Positions 10,401 through 20,100 of a stretch of 64,000 nt of DNA are shown piece by piece. Position 1 is the stretch's first letter. The number at the start of each line of letters is the position of its first letter. This DNA comes from an uncultured Collinsella sp. (GTDB taxonomy: Bacteria > Actinomycetota > Coriobacteriia > Coriobacteriales > Coriobacteriaceae): NCBI GenBank assembly GCA_905199225.1, contig CAJKFS010000004.1, forward strand, positions 1 through 64,000, written 5' to 3'. A program made the position numbers and the translations under genes. Under the pieces are notes generated by a model, which saw only the letters and a list, made by a program, of their open reading frames with translations, was not told where the DNA came from and made no database searches.

Positions 10401-11771
10401 TACCTGGAAGAGGGCCTTAATATTGCCGTATGCGGGGTCGTTGTTGTCACCCCAGGTTTTGCCCACCCAATCGTAGGCGAGCGAGCCGTACAGCTGTGTG
10501 GCGATATCCATCGTGAACAGCGGCGTGCAATGGTGGCGAAGGAGCTTGGTGTTTCTTGGATCGGTGCCCGAACCGGCACTCATACTTTTGTACTGATTCC
10601 ACTTCCCTTCCATTTCGTCGAGGTAGCGGTTTGCCTGTTTGGCGCCCGACTCGCGCGGCGATTTCTTCCAGTATTCCGGATCAGGGTTGCCCGAATCGTT
10701 CATATAGCTGGCTGGTTTGTATCCTCCGCCAAACAGCACGTATCCAGCAAACGAGAAATCGAAGAGGATCGGAAATGTGGGCATCCAGCACGTGAACTTA
10801 TTGCCGCCGATGCCGGGAAACGCCGCGGGGAAATCAAACGGAGTGATCTCTTGGTCCATGGTAGTGGGGACGATAGTGGTCGAGCCCGATTCTGCCTTTG
10901 CGGCCGGCGCGGTGACAACGGCCATGGGGGAGGAGAGCGTATAGGTCTTGCCCTGGTAGTCGAGGACAAAGCGCAGCTTGCATCCTTCTTCCAGAAGGCC
11001 CGATGCCGCGTCGAGAAACTTGTCTTCGAGTGTGAACGTCGCCAGATTATCCGCGCCCGATGCGCTGGCCTTGATCTGACCAATCTGCGTGACAGTTTCG
11101 GATGAGCTGCCCGCGGCAGGCGTCACTTTGTTGATGCGCAGCGTTGCCTGTCCGCCCTGTGGCAGATGTGCCTGAACGGTAAAGGCGTGCGTATCGGGCT
11201 GCTCGTTTGCCGTGTCGTCCTTCGGCAATGCCATGAACGTGGCTTCAGCGTACTGGATGTCCCATTCGTCGAATGTGAGCTGGCGGAAGTACGGCTCGCC
11301 GTCGGAAAGCAGACGCGTGGGCGCGGTTATGGCGGTGCCGCCCTGGATACGCGCAAGGGGAATCTCGACATCGCGGTAGCCCGCCATGCTAATGGAGATG
11401 CCGCCGTTAAAGTCGTACGCGTCGAGAAGCGTTGCCTCGTCCACGTAGTCTTCCGAAAGCGGCGCGACCTCAAAGATGGCCGTGCCTTCGTCATCGGTCG
11501 TGGCGGTGAGCTGCTTGCCTACGGCATAGCGCGATGCGAGCGTGACCTGGGCACCTGCGATGGGCGTATTCTTGTTGGCGACGTCGACCACGACCACACC
11601 AAACATGGTGCGCGAGAGAACGAGCACCTTGAAGGGATCTTCTTCGTCGGCATAGGCCGCGGTGGGCGCGAACGGCAGCAGGAAGGCATTTTCGCTTCCC
11701 GGCACGCGAGGCAACATAATGCTCGCCAGCGAGGACGCTCCAGCAACAAGTAACGAACGGCGATCAAGCAT
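7404..11771 (-). CDS. large Tat-exported, cell-wall-anchored surface protein
   Basis: A 1455-residue extracellular protein. The start at 11771 follows GGGAG by six bases. The N-terminus MLDRRSLLVAGASS fits a twin-arginine signal peptide with likely cleavage after AYA near residue 45. Residues about 50-130 look like a carboxypeptidase-regulatory/Ig-like fold (PIAGAQVTL, TTDDEGTAIF). A long middle region has no domain I recognise. The tail has a Gly/Ser-rich linker, then LAGTG (from residue 1407), a hydrophobic segment and Arg-Arg. LAGTG fits the LAxTG pattern of class E sortases, so covalent wall attachment is likely. A LuxR-type gene lies just upstream on the same strand and may control it. 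Confidence 0.75.
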   Translation of the reverse strand: MLDRRSLLVAGASSLASIMLPRVPGSENAFLLPFAPTAAYADEEDPFKVLVLSRTMFGVVVVDVANKNTPIAGAQVTLASRYAVGKQLTATTDDEGTAIFEVAPLSEDYVDEATLLDAYDFNGGISISMAGYRDVEIPLARIQGGTAITAPTRLLSDGEPYFRQLTFDEWDIQYAEATFMALPKDDTANEQPDTHAFTVQAHLPQGGQATLRINKVTPAAGSSSETVTQIGQIKASASGADNLATFTLEDKFLDAASGLLEEGCKLRFVLDYQGKTYTLSSPMAVVTAPAAKAESGSTTIVPTTMDQEITPFDFPAAFPGIGGNKFTCWMPTFPILFDFSFAGYVLFGGGYKPASYMNDSGNPDPEYWKKSPRESGAKQANRYLDEMEGKWNQYKSMSAGSGTDPRNTKLLRHHCTPLFTMDIATQLYGSLAYDWVGKTWGDNNDPAYGNIKALFQVRTDLNWTEQFTLGPVPFFLNVNPWVLAKLALAVGAHTHGSGAAFFKNISLDYSNTSGSFTIQIGLAVTFGAGIAGVASSAVRGAASLTLFIGYEKADGHQLPRLRVGADVDVDVILQFVMFKWTTKAWSGSWPTLIDSWNMSVNNGDQYVLQRSELALGGDTPYTLDACFGTPGNTEAGGVPQFIASATIVTNSELLARAEVAAAAINIAPTVRDWDQAVTRIELEANAESDDTGQVEHFVHALMENDENAAPMYEYTYIGQSTNAVADPNANSAGVSEDERGGIKPSSDNVLFSGVLSEAHMKLTMIAGVECLFRIASVRYGDNGRSRLVVHTKANGTWSAPTPVDFPLGFGEGDVERNGIFDYDFDVVEYTDGRGNQDAYVLLVSGERPAGDDTLFDTASTAGILSVVRLRISNDEIRVVSHTSWRSISRGRLQEDGYHCLQCPRITVGKTLVDGRLSGAYLHRRGTTAEKALGSEAEVALECFTLWSDDLGDSLTFRQVLRFPQAPSSIELSEPENINGKMVVPVAYETADGCGCASYAVIGQSIAGWGVMPPDATVPHAVPWPQHSGFLATVNEQLQHITWTRGASAFATQPVGAAGCGPASFSVSNNGRCALYVENTDGKVGQTYDEEGNPVAVMGKHFRIFASTLAGDLFTEPFVMCELDHPVDQITTFLTSGGMLSALATHIVSAEKSEAELHGIEVPLVACATPTGAVATSGAVVPGAAGESFMVTVRNDGNTLLTAGTIDLYREGSSQPFSSASIGFGANARMASIYDPELAEDASANDMAHVKYALETLGARFATHPLVADNGNAVLAPGCTAQFRMSFAIPESWSDEVGKRVTLYAKARNLVALDPVTLEEIRPGANSALSAVLHELHVPDAACERSEVQVGVCDSADTTGLHDAPMTADGDGGSSGSGTDEGGGSGGSSSGSGKDHGNNKRSGKAGALAGTGDVNAPLTAAAAALAAAGAGLIAYSARRTALEKDTADEVNSDKPH

Positions 11772-11926
11772 CTTGGGCTCCCATCCCGCAAATATCGGTG
11801 GAAATAATCCAATTTTGCGAGAAGACGCTTCGTGGCGGTAGTGCCGTTCAAGGGCCAAAATGTCCAAATTGATCGAGCGAAGCGCCGGGTTCCGGAACGC
11901 GTTCGATGCGCTTGGCAGCCCGGTCG

Positions 11927-12931
11927 CTAACGCAACATGTGCGCGACCAGCTCGGCGCGTGTGCCGATGCCAAGCTTTGCGTATACGCCGGATAGGCGGT
12001 TTTTGACGGTGCCCGGCGATACTCCCATATGGCCTGCGATTTCAGCGTTGGTCCATCCGCGGCAGGCGAGCATGGCCATGGTGAACTCTGTGGTCGTTAA
12101 ATCGTCGGCAACGTCCTCGCCCGAATCGGGGTTGTGGATGCGCCGCCAGCCGTAGCTGAAGCGGTACGTGATCTCGATGATGCATGCGAAGTCGTCAGGG
12201 TATTGCGTTTTTAGGCATGCCTCGATGAGCCCCTGCAAAAGGCCGTGGTGCTCGCCAATGAGCTCGATAAGGCCGTCGGGGCGCGCAATGTCCCAAGCGG
12301 CTCCAAAATGCGCTTTTGCGGCGTCGATGTCCTTGAGGCTCATGCATGCCATGGAAGCTGCCAGGTGCAGGAACAGTTCCGAGATGGGATAGCTTCCCTG
12401 TTTCATAATTAGGGCGTTTTCCGCCATGCCCAGGCTGCGGCCGTATTCGCCGCGCAGATACAAGGCGTGCGCCATCACGTAGCTGGCGAACAGTCGCAGG
12501 CCTTCGGGTAGGTGCGCCGCAAGTGGATAAAACTCTTCGGCAGAATACGGGGAAGGCAAGTGCAGCAGGACGCTCGCGGCCGAGGCGAACAGGATATGCG
12601 TGGCGTGGACGGCGGGCGATTCCTCGTCGGCCGGCGTATCGAGGATGCCCGCAAGGCACCGGCGGGCGTCGGCGATACGGTTGAGCGACAGACTGGCGTA
12701 TCCGCAGATAAAGCATGCGGAATAGCGCAGCGCGGGATCGGTGACGTCAAGATAGGGGTGCGCCGTCTTGGCGGCGAGTGCGGCCTGTCCGCGAAAGTAC
12801 AGCGCTTCTGCCGTGGCGATGGCGCGTGAATCGGGGTCGGAAATGCCTGCAACCGCAGCGTCAATCTGCCCCGGCACAAAGGCGGTGCACATCAACGGCA
12901 TGGGAACGCATGGGTAGCCATCGCAGTCCAT
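11927..12931 (-). CDS. LuxR-family transcriptional regulator
   Basis: A 334-residue regulator with a C-terminal LuxR-type helix-turn-helix (about residues 275-334: TTTEFTMAMLACRGWTNAEI then GVSPGTVKNRL). The N-terminal two thirds looks like alpha-helical repeats (TPR/MalT-like) with no receiver domain. The start at 12931 (MDCDGYP) has GGGAG seven bases upstream; the longer upstream frame has no protein-like character. It lies between the histidine kinase gene and the surface protein gene, all on the minus strand, so it may relay to the surface protein. That link is inference from order only. Confidence 0.8.
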   Translation of the reverse strand: MDCDGYPCVPMPLMCTAFVPGQIDAAVAGISDPDSRAIATAEALYFRGQAALAAKTAHPYLDVTDPALRYSACFICGYASLSLNRIADARRCLAGILDTPADEESPAVHATHILFASAASVLLHLPSPYSAEEFYPLAAHLPEGLRLFASYVMAHALYLRGEYGRSLGMAENALIMKQGSYPISELFLHLAASMACMSLKDIDAAKAHFGAAWDIARPDGLIELIGEHHGLLQGLIEACLKTQYPDDFACIIEITYRFSYGWRRIHNPDSGEDVADDLTTTEFTMAMLACRGWTNAEIAGHMGVSPGTVKNRLSGVYAKLGIGTRAELVAHMLR

Positions 12932-13023
12932 CTTCCATCTCCCAACAGCTGGCAACAATAGCAGCAATTGTACTCCTGTTGCTCGGGACCCCTTTCGTTT
13001 TACTGTTCGGCTAACGCTACAGA

Positions 13024-14151
13024 TCATTTTGGAAGGCTTACGAGCATGGTGGTCCCGTCCTCGGAACTTGCTTCGACCTCTACGGCGCCACCGTGAAGCG
13101 CTGCAATCTCCCAAACGAGCGCTAGTCCGAGTCCTGCGCCGCCGTATGCCCTGCTGCGGGATTTGTCTAGGCGAAAGAACGGTTGGAAGATGCTCTCACG
13201 GTACTGCTTGGGTATTCCCGGGCCCTCATCTTTGACTCGCAGGAGCACATGGCTGTCGCTGTCGCTGATGGAGACGTTGACAGTCGAGCCGGAGCGGCTG
13301 TAACGGATGGCGTTTTCGGTCAAGTTAAACACCAGCCGATAGAGGAGCGCATCGTTCCCGATTACTAAAGCGTCTCCAGCACAATTGAGGGCTATGCCCT
13401 TATTCTCGGCAAGTGGCGCAAGGTCGGTGAGGACCTCTTCGGACAAGGGACCAAGTTCAACATCGTCCTCGCAAGGAACGCTGCGGAGCTCACTCATCTC
13501 GAGCAACACCTTGGTCATCCGCGACATTCGCTCAGTTTGTTCTTGTAGCAGGCCGAGCAACTCGGCTGTTTCGGGTTGTAAGTTGGAGCGCTCGGAGACA
13601 AACAGTTCGATCTGTGCCTGCATAAGGGCGAGCGGGGTTCGCAGCTCGTGCGCGGCGTTGCCGGTAAATTGACGCTGTGCAGAAAACCCTTCGCCAAGAC
13701 GGGCGATCATGTCGTTGAAAGAGGCGCTGCATCGTTGTAGCTCGGTGGGCACATCTTCACTGAGTCTGATTTCGCTTAGGTTGTCAGGCTGCACACGCTC
13801 AACCTGGTCTGCAAAAGCCCGTAGCGGTTTGAGTGCACGGCCGCTCACAAAGTATGCCAGCACGCCGCCAAGGAGTGTGACTCCAGCCGTGATGCGCCAG
13901 GCTGTCGTGCCAAAAGACTCCTGTGCGTCGTTTACGACGATCGTAACCTCGTTATCGAGGGTCGCTTTCGTTGGGTCGAACGCCTGGGGCGAATCTTCGC
14001 CGGTTGCGGTAAAGGCCGAGATGTCACTGCCGATGGCATCCATGTAGCGCATGCCCGTATAGCCGACCAGGCAGTTCGTTAGCACGCACGCCGCACACGT
14101 TAACAGTGCCGTCATGATCGTTATGCGCCATTGCAGCGAAAGCCTTTTCAT
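13024..14151 (-). CDS. sensor histidine kinase
   Basis: A 375-residue membrane histidine kinase. Two transmembrane segments (about 10-32 and 85-103) flank a short extracytoplasmic domain, and a HAMP-like linker follows. The phosphoacceptor is His168 in AAHELRTPLA, the N-box is LTENAIRYSR and the G-box is DEGPGIP. Its ATG overlaps the stop of the response regulator gene (ATGA, four bases), so the two are translationally coupled. The CXXC/Fe-S/TlpA module on the opposite strand starts about 90 bp from the regulator gene and is a plausible target. The input signal cannot be read from the sequence. Confidence 0.9.
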   Translation of the reverse strand: MKRLSLQWRITIMTALLTCAACVLTNCLVGYTGMRYMDAIGSDISAFTATGEDSPQAFDPTKATLDNEVTIVVNDAQESFGTTAWRITAGVTLLGGVLAYFVSGRALKPLRAFADQVERVQPDNLSEIRLSEDVPTELQRCSASFNDMIARLGEGFSAQRQFTGNAAHELRTPLALMQAQIELFVSERSNLQPETAELLGLLQEQTERMSRMTKVLLEMSELRSVPCEDDVELGPLSEEVLTDLAPLAENKGIALNCAGDALVIGNDALLYRLVFNLTENAIRYSRSGSTVNVSISDSDSHVLLRVKDEGPGIPKQYRESIFQPFFRLDKSRSRAYGGAGLGLALVWEIAALHGGAVEVEASSEDGTTMLVSLPK

Positions 14152-14822
14152 TCGCCATCCTCCATAACGTAGCCCTCTCCAATCCGATTGCGAATCGGGT
14201 CGTATCCCAAAGCGCTGCGCAACTTTTTTCGGAGCGACGAGATGTGAACGCGGGTTGCGTTGCTAAAGCTGTTTACGGTGCTATCCCAGACGTGTTCGAT
14301 AAGCTCCTCTTGGCTTACCGGTCGCCCCTGATTAAGCATCAGGTATTCCAAGATTCCCGTTTCCTTGCGCGTAAGAGATAAAGCCTCGCTGTTCACGGAA
14401 GCGATGCGCGCCTTGGTGTCAAAGCGGAGCTTTCCGCAGGATAAAACTATGTCGCTTTGTGTAAAGCGTCTGAGGGTAAGGCTGCGAATCCTTGCCGCAA
14501 GCTCGTCAAGATGGAACGGCTTGGTGAGGTAATCGTTGGCACCGGCATCGAGTCCGGCGACTTTATCGGATACTTCGCCGCGTGCGGACAGAATCAGTAC
14601 CTTAGTCTCGCAGTCAGTTTTCCTAAGTTCCCCGAGTACGGTCATGCCGTCGATGCGGGGAAGGTTGAGGTCGAGTACCACGAGGTCGAAGGCCTCAACG
14701 TCCAGTAGGTCGAGCGCCTCCTGTCCGTCGTGACAGCAGTCGACGCTGTACGCCAAGTTTCGCAAGCTGCGCGCGATTGCGTCACACAGCGCCCGCTCGT
14801 CCTCGACGATCAAAATACGCAT
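14148..14822 (-). CDS. OmpR/PhoB-family response regulator
   Basis: A 224-residue two-component regulator. The receiver domain has the acidic pocket at VEDER and phospho-acceptor Asp51 in VVLDLNLP. The C-terminal winged helix of OmpR type includes LTRKETGILEYL, HVWDS and the terminal RNRIGEGYVM. The start at 14822 (MRILIVEDE) has AAGGAG six bases upstream. It is the first gene of a two-gene operon with the overlapping histidine kinase. It diverges from the redox gene cluster at 14913 across a short shared intergenic region. Confidence 0.9.
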   Translation of the reverse strand: MRILIVEDERALCDAIARSLRNLAYSVDCCHDGQEALDLLDVEAFDLVVLDLNLPRIDGMTVLGELRKTDCETKVLILSARGEVSDKVAGLDAGANDYLTKPFHLDELAARIRSLTLRRFTQSDIVLSCGKLRFDTKARIASVNSEALSLTRKETGILEYLMLNQGRPVSQEELIEHVWDSTVNSFSNATRVHISSLRKKLRSALGYDPIRNRIGEGYVMEDGE

Positions 14823-14912
14823 AACAGTCTCCTTGCACATTTCAAATCGCGCTTAACACGGATTTTATAGCCGATATGGTCCAATGGTCGCGTAACGAAA
14901 GGAGTGGTCAGG

Positions 14913-15059
14913 TTGTTCAAAGCGGTAAAACCCGTGGTACAGGTCGCTTTGTTGATCGTCGGAATTGCCATGGTGTGCTTTGGCGTTATGCGTGGCGAGG
15001 CGGATGCCGTGCTGGCCAAAGCGATTAGGCTGTGCTTGGAGTGTATCGGAATTGGATAA
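14913..15059 (+). CDS. small CXXC membrane peptide, CD1871A-like
   Basis: A 48-residue frame beginning TTG at 14913, eight bases after AAAGGAG; GTG at 14904 is an alternative start. It has one hydrophobic helix (VVQVALLIVGIAMVCFGV) and ends CLECIGIG, the tail typical of the CD1871A CXXC-motif family. Its stop overlaps the start of the Fe-S membrane protein. Together with that protein and a TlpA-like lipoprotein it forms a conserved redox module. The peptide may be a thiol relay or small subunit; this is inferred from context. Confidence 0.7.
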   Translation: MFKAVKPVVQVALLIVGIAMVCFGVMRGEADAVLAKAIRLCLECIGIG

Positions 15060-15954
15060 AAGAGAAAACACTGCGTCGCATGTTTTGGCTCGATTTCGCG
15101 GATTCATTCAGGCGGCGGCGACGCTCGTCACCAACATTCACCTGCCAAACTTTGCCAAAGGCAGCATCTATCAGGGCGCGGGAAAAACAGTCTGCGTACC
15201 TGGACTTAATTGCTATTCGTGCCCCGCGGCATCGGGTGCGTGCCCCATCGGGTCGTTCCAGGCGGTGGTAGGTTCATCCAAGTTCAACTTTTCTTACTAC
15301 GTCACCGGTACGCTCATTTTGCTCGGCGTGCTGCTGGGACGCTTTGTATGCGGCTTTCTATGCCCGTTTGGCTGGCTGCAGGAGCTGCTTCATAAGATTC
15401 TCGGCAAAAAGTTCTCCACGAAAAAGCTCAAGCCGCTCACGTACATCAAGTACGTCGTGCTGCTGTTTGCCGTGGTGCTGCTGCCCGTCTTGGTGGTTAA
15501 CGACGTGGACATGGGCGACCCGTTCTTTTGTAAGTACATCTGTCCGCAGGGCGTACTCGAGGGCGCCATTCCACTGGCCATTGCCAACGCCGGCATTCGA
15601 TCTGCGTTGGGACATCTCTTTACTTGGAAACTTGCCGTTCTCATTGCCGTGGTAGTGCTGAGTGTTTTGTTCTACCGCCCCTTCTGCAAATGGATTTGTC
15701 CACTCGGTGCATTCTATGCGCTTATGAATAGGGTGTCCCTACTGGGGATTCGGGTTGACGCATGCAAATGTGTCTCGTGCGGCAAGTGCTCAAAGGTTTG
15801 TCAGATGGACGTTGATGTGGTCCGGGCGCCCAATCATGCCGAATGTATCCGGTGTGGAAAGTGCATCGGGGCCTGTCCCGTCGATGCCATCAGCTATCGC
15901 TATGGCCTAGATGTGTCGGCGGAAAAGCTCCCCTTGACCGCCGATAAAAAGTAA
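15052..15954 (+). CDS. 4Fe-4S membrane protein, NapH/CcoG-like
   Basis: A 300-residue polyferredoxin-like membrane protein. The start is probably TTG at 15052, inside the last codons of the preceding gene, with GGAG upstream. About four transmembrane helices carry cysteine pairs of the Fer4_5 type (CGFLCPFGWLQE, CKYICPQG, CKWICPLGAFY). Two 4Fe-4S motifs follow near the C-terminus (CVSCGKCSKVC and CIRCGKCIGACP). Such proteins move electrons across or along the membrane. The adjacent TlpA-like lipoprotein suggests it supplies or accepts electrons for extracytoplasmic thiol chemistry. Confidence 0.85.
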   Translation: MDKRENTASHVLARFRGFIQAAATLVTNIHLPNFAKGSIYQGAGKTVCVPGLNCYSCPAASGACPIGSFQAVVGSSKFNFSYYVTGTLILLGVLLGRFVCGFLCPFGWLQELLHKILGKKFSTKKLKPLTYIKYVVLLFAVVLLPVLVVNDVDMGDPFFCKYICPQGVLEGAIPLAIANAGIRSALGHLFTWKLAVLIAVVVLSVLFYRPFCKWICPLGAFYALMNRVSLLGIRVDACKCVSCGKCSKVCQMDVDVVRAPNHAECIRCGKCIGACPVDAISYRYGLDVSAEKLPLTADKK

Positions 15955-15983
15955 ACAAGCTTCGACAAAACGGAGGAATGACT

Positions 15984-16955
15984 ATGAAGCTTTCTAAGAT
16001 TGCGGCCCTGTTTATGGTGCCGGTATTGGCCTTGTGCCTTGTGGCATGTTCGGCGCCCGGTGGCAATGCGAGCGAATCTGCGAGCTCCGATCCTAAGATC
16101 GCAGAACTCACTGCGCAGAAGCCGACCAATGCCGACGAGGCTGCCGAGTTGTATGCAAAACTCATGCAGAAGGAGAACGATATCTTTTCGAGTGATAACG
16201 CGCTGTGGGAAAAGGTATTCAATGCGGCAAATAAAGATTCGGCAATGATTGAGGACGGTAGCAATTACGGCGATTTCCTGCTCAAGACCATCGACGGTGC
16301 CAAGGATGAGTTCACGGCGGATGAGCTTAAGACGCTCAAGACCGGTGCACAGCAGATCAAGGAGATCGAGGACAAGCTCGAGAGCTTGGAGAAGGAGTTC
16401 CCCGGCTGTGGAAGCACGCCGAGCGCAGGCGAGAGCGTCGACGCTTCGGCCGCTGGCATGACAGCTGGTGCCAATGCTTCGAGCGAGGCGACGAAGTTCC
16501 CCAGCTTTACGGGCAAAGACCTGGATGGCAACGACGTGAGCAGCGACGAGCTGTTCTCTAAGAACAAAGTCACCGTCATGAACTTCTGGTTCACCACTTG
16601 CAAGCCGTGCGTGGGCGAGCTGGGCGATCTTGAGAAGCTGAATCAGGGGCTTGCCGAGAAGGGCGGCCAGGTCGTGGGCGTCAATTCCTTTACGCTCGAT
16701 GGCAACAAGGGCGAGATTGCAGATGCCAAGGACGTGCTGAGCAAGAAGGGCGTGACATATAAGAACATCTGGTTCAAGTCGGATAGCGAGGCCGGTAAGT
16801 TTACGTCAAATTTGTTCTCGTTCCCGACAACGTATGTCATCGATCAGAATGGCAACATCGTAGGGGATCCAATCGTGGGAGCCATCAGCTCCGCCGAGCA
16901 GCGCGCGGCGCTCGACAAGCTTATCGACCGTGCGATTGCGAAGAGCGAACAGTAA
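15984..16955 (+). CDS. TlpA-like thioredoxin-fold lipoprotein
   Basis: A 323-residue lipoprotein. The start at 15984 has GGAGG seven bases upstream; ATG 15978 is too close to it. The lipobox is LVAC with Cys22. Residues about 45-150 are charged and helical. The C-terminal domain (about 170-320) is a TlpA/ResA-type thioredoxin fold with the redox pair Cys206-Lys-Pro-Cys209 in FWFTTCKPC and the cis-Pro region FPTTYVID. It probably reduces or exchanges disulphides outside the membrane using electrons from the Fe-S protein upstream. A perfect 33-bp palindrome follows 14 bases after the stop. Confidence 0.85.
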   Translation: MKLSKIAALFMVPVLALCLVACSAPGGNASESASSDPKIAELTAQKPTNADEAAELYAKLMQKENDIFSSDNALWEKVFNAANKDSAMIEDGSNYGDFLLKTIDGAKDEFTADELKTLKTGAQQIKEIEDKLESLEKEFPGCGSTPSAGESVDASAAGMTAGANASSEATKFPSFTGKDLDGNDVSSDELFSKNKVTVMNFWFTTCKPCVGELGDLEKLNQGLAEKGGQVVGVNSFTLDGNKGEIADAKDVLSKKGVTYKNIWFKSDSEAGKFTSNLFSFPTTYVIDQNGNIVGDPIVGAISSAEQRAALDKLIDRAIAKSEQ

Positions 16956-16969
16956 AGGCCGAGTACACG

Positions 16970-17002
16970 AATGTGACAAAGGGACAGTCCCTTTGTCACA
17001 TT
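16970..17002. repeat. 33-bp perfect palindrome, copy 1
   Basis: Sixteen-base arms (beginning AATGTGACAAAGGGAC) around one central A. It lies 14 bases after the stop of the TlpA-like gene. It belongs to a family with copies at 20428, 23249 and 59165 and degenerate copies at 55440 and 63213. In RNA it would form a very stable hairpin. Confidence 0.9.
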
Positions 17003-17180
17003 GTCGATGTTGTGTGCGGGACGGTGCGCCGTGTGGCGTGCCGTCCCGTTCGTTTTTGGCGCGGTTCGTTACATTCCTCACTGGTGCCGGCTAAAAATGG
17101 GGATAGAGTAGGACAAACGCGTCGAATACGAACGGCGGAGAGAGCGGGCGAGCGTGCCCGCGCGGGAGAGGTTGCCGTCC

Positions 17181-20100
17181 ATGCTGGAGCTCAAAGATAT
17201 TTGCAAAAGGTACGTCACGCAGTCGTTTACGCAGGTGGCGCTCGATAGCGTGAGCTTGGCCTTTCGCGATAACGAGTTCGTGGCCATTCTGGGCCCTTCG
17301 GGTTCGGGCAAAACTACGATGCTCAACGTCATTGGCGGGCTTGATCATTTTGACTCGGGCGACCTTCTGATCGACGGTATCTCGACCAAGGACTTTCGCG
17401 ACCGCGATTGGGACGCCTACCGCAATAACCGCATCGGCTTTGTATTCCAGAGCTATAACCTTATTCCACATCAGACCATCTTGGAAAACGTGGAGCTGGC
17501 GCTCACGCTCACGGGCGTTGGCCATGCCGAGCGTCGCCAGCGTGCGCGCGAGGCGCTTGAGGCAGTTGGTCTGGGCGAGCATGTGAACAAGCGTCCGAGC
17601 CAGCTTTCGGGCGGACAGATGCAGCGCGTGGCCATTGCCCGTGCCCTGATTAACGACCCCGAGATCGTGTTGGCAGACGAGCCGACCGGCGCCCTGGACT
17701 CGACGACGTCCGTGCAGGTCATGGACTTGCTCAAGGAGGTTGCGCGCGACCGCCTGGTCATCATGGTCACGCACAACCCCGAGCTGGCGTACCAGTACGC
17801 CACGCGCATCGTCAATCTCGCAGATGGAAAGATCACCGACGATTCCGACCCCTTCGACGCCGCTGGGGCTGCGCGTCGCGAAGCCAAGCCCACGCGCAAA
17901 ACCTCGATGAGCTTTGTGACGGCGCTGGGGCTTTCGGCGCGCAACCTCATGACCAAAAAGGGCCGTACGGCCATGACGGCTTTTGCGGGCTCGATTGGCA
18001 TTATCGGCATCGCGGCAATCCTAGCGCTCTCCAACGGCGTGAACAACTACATCAAAAAGGTCGAGGAGGACACGCTCTCGAGCTACCCGCTTACGATCTC
18101 TAAGCAGGACTACGACCTGTCGTCCATGATGGGCGGACAGGGGGCCACGGAGGATGGCGAGGACGCGAGCGGCGCTTCCGGCAGCGAGGGCGATTCGGTC
18201 GAGAAGTCCGATAAGATTCCCGTGGTCACGGCCGTAAAAGATATGTTTGCGAGCGTTAAGTCCAACGATATGACGAGCTTTAAGGCGTGGCTCGATGACG
18301 GGGGCGACGGCATCGACAAAGAGGTCAACGCCATTCAGTACAGCTACGGCGTGACGCCAGTCGTGTATCGCGCGGGCAAGGGCGACGAGAAGCCCGTGCG
18401 CCTGGTGCCCAACGCGATGACCGAGACTATGAGCGGAGGCGCGAGCTCGGCGGCAACGGTGAGCATGGAATCCATGGGGACCTCGGTCTTCAACGAGATG
18501 ATTGACGACCAGAGCCTGCTCGACAGCCAGTACGATGTCGTCGCCGGTCATTGGCCCACGTCTGCGAACGAGGCCGTGATGGTGCTTTCGAGCCGTGGCA
18601 CAGTGGGCGACTACACGCTCTATAGCATCGGCGCGCTGGATATCAATGAGCTTAACGACCTGGTCAACAGCGCCATGACGGCCGATGGCGAGGTCGAAAC
18701 GCCCGAGACCGCCGCCGACTTTACCTACGACGATGCGCTGTCTACGACGTTTAAGGTGTTGTCGCCGGCCGATGCGTATCGCAAAAACGAAGAGACCGGT
18801 ATGTGGACCGATATGTCCGGTGACGCCGACTTTATGGCGGCCAAGGTTGCCGACGGTATTGACGTGCGCATTGTGGGCGTGGTGCAGCCCAACGAGACTG
18901 CCAACGCGAGCGCGTTGTCTCCGGGAATTGCCTACACGCACGCGCTGACTCGCCAGCTTATGGAGCGCGCGGCCGATTCGCAGATTGTGCAGGAGCAGCT
19001 TGCTCATCCCGAGACGGATGTCTTTACCGGCAAAACGTTCGACGAGCTGCAGGGCGAGGCCAAGCGGGGCGTGGACCTGGGCAGCATGTTCAGCGTTGAC
19101 GAGGCGGCGCTCAAGAGCGCGTTCTCGTTCGATACATCTGCGCTCTCGGGAACGGCCGGCGGCATTGACCTTTCGGGCATCGATTTGTCGGGTTTGGATA
19201 TCGACCTTTCGGGCGTTGGCAGGGACATCGGCTTCAGCGACATCATGGCAAAAGCACCGGCCCCAGATTTCTCGGGCATCTTTGACGGTCTGGAGCTCAC
19301 GCCCGAGCAAATGCAGCAGGTGGGAATGCTTGCCAACCAACTGTTTGAGGGTTTTTTGCAGTCTGATCAGTTTAGGGCGCTGTCACCCGAAGATCTTAAA
19401 GACGCGGCAAAGCTCGCTGCCGCATTCTCGACGTATCTTGAGAGTGATGCCACGGCGCAGCAATGCCTGGCTCAGCTCAAGGCACTCGGTGGCGATGCTC
19501 TTGCCGAGCGCCTGGAACAGGCGATGACCGACTATGTGCAAAAGCAGCTGGCTCCGTATCTGCAGCAGGCTATGGATCAGGTGATGAAGTCGATCAGCGA
19601 TCAGATTGCGGCGACGGTGTCAACTCAGCTCAAGGCAGGCGCGGCAGGGCTTATGGACCAGATGGCGACGCAGATGTCTTCGAGTTTTGCTAACCTGGCG
19701 AGCGCCATGCGCGTGGATGCGAGCGCCTTTACTCGTGCCATCCATTTCAACATGGACGCCGAGGATCTGAGTTCGCTCATGATGAGCTATGCCAAGGCTT
19801 CGAAGCTCACCTACGACAACAATCTGACCACGTTGGGCTATGCGGATGAGGCAGACCCCATCTCGGTTAAGATTTTCCCGCGCGACTTTGAGGCCAAAGA
19901 GCGCGTGCTCGATCACATCGATGCGTACAACAAGCAGGTCAAAGCCGCTGGTCACGATGAACAGGCAATCTCGTACACCGACTACATGGGCATCATCATG
20001 GGTTCGGTGACCGACATTGTGAACACCATCAGCTTGGTGCTCATCGCATTCGTGAGTATCAGCCTGGTGGTGAGCTCCATCATGATCGGCATCATCACGT

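Noticed and set aside
11895..11904. GAACGCGTTC as a third LexA box
   Set aside because: The half-sites are separated by two bases instead of four, so it does not fit the LexA consensus.
19141..19215. Repeated DLSG units in the ABC exporter as a pentapeptide-repeat domain
   Set aside because: Only about four short units are present, too few for a pentapeptide helix; more likely a local linker.
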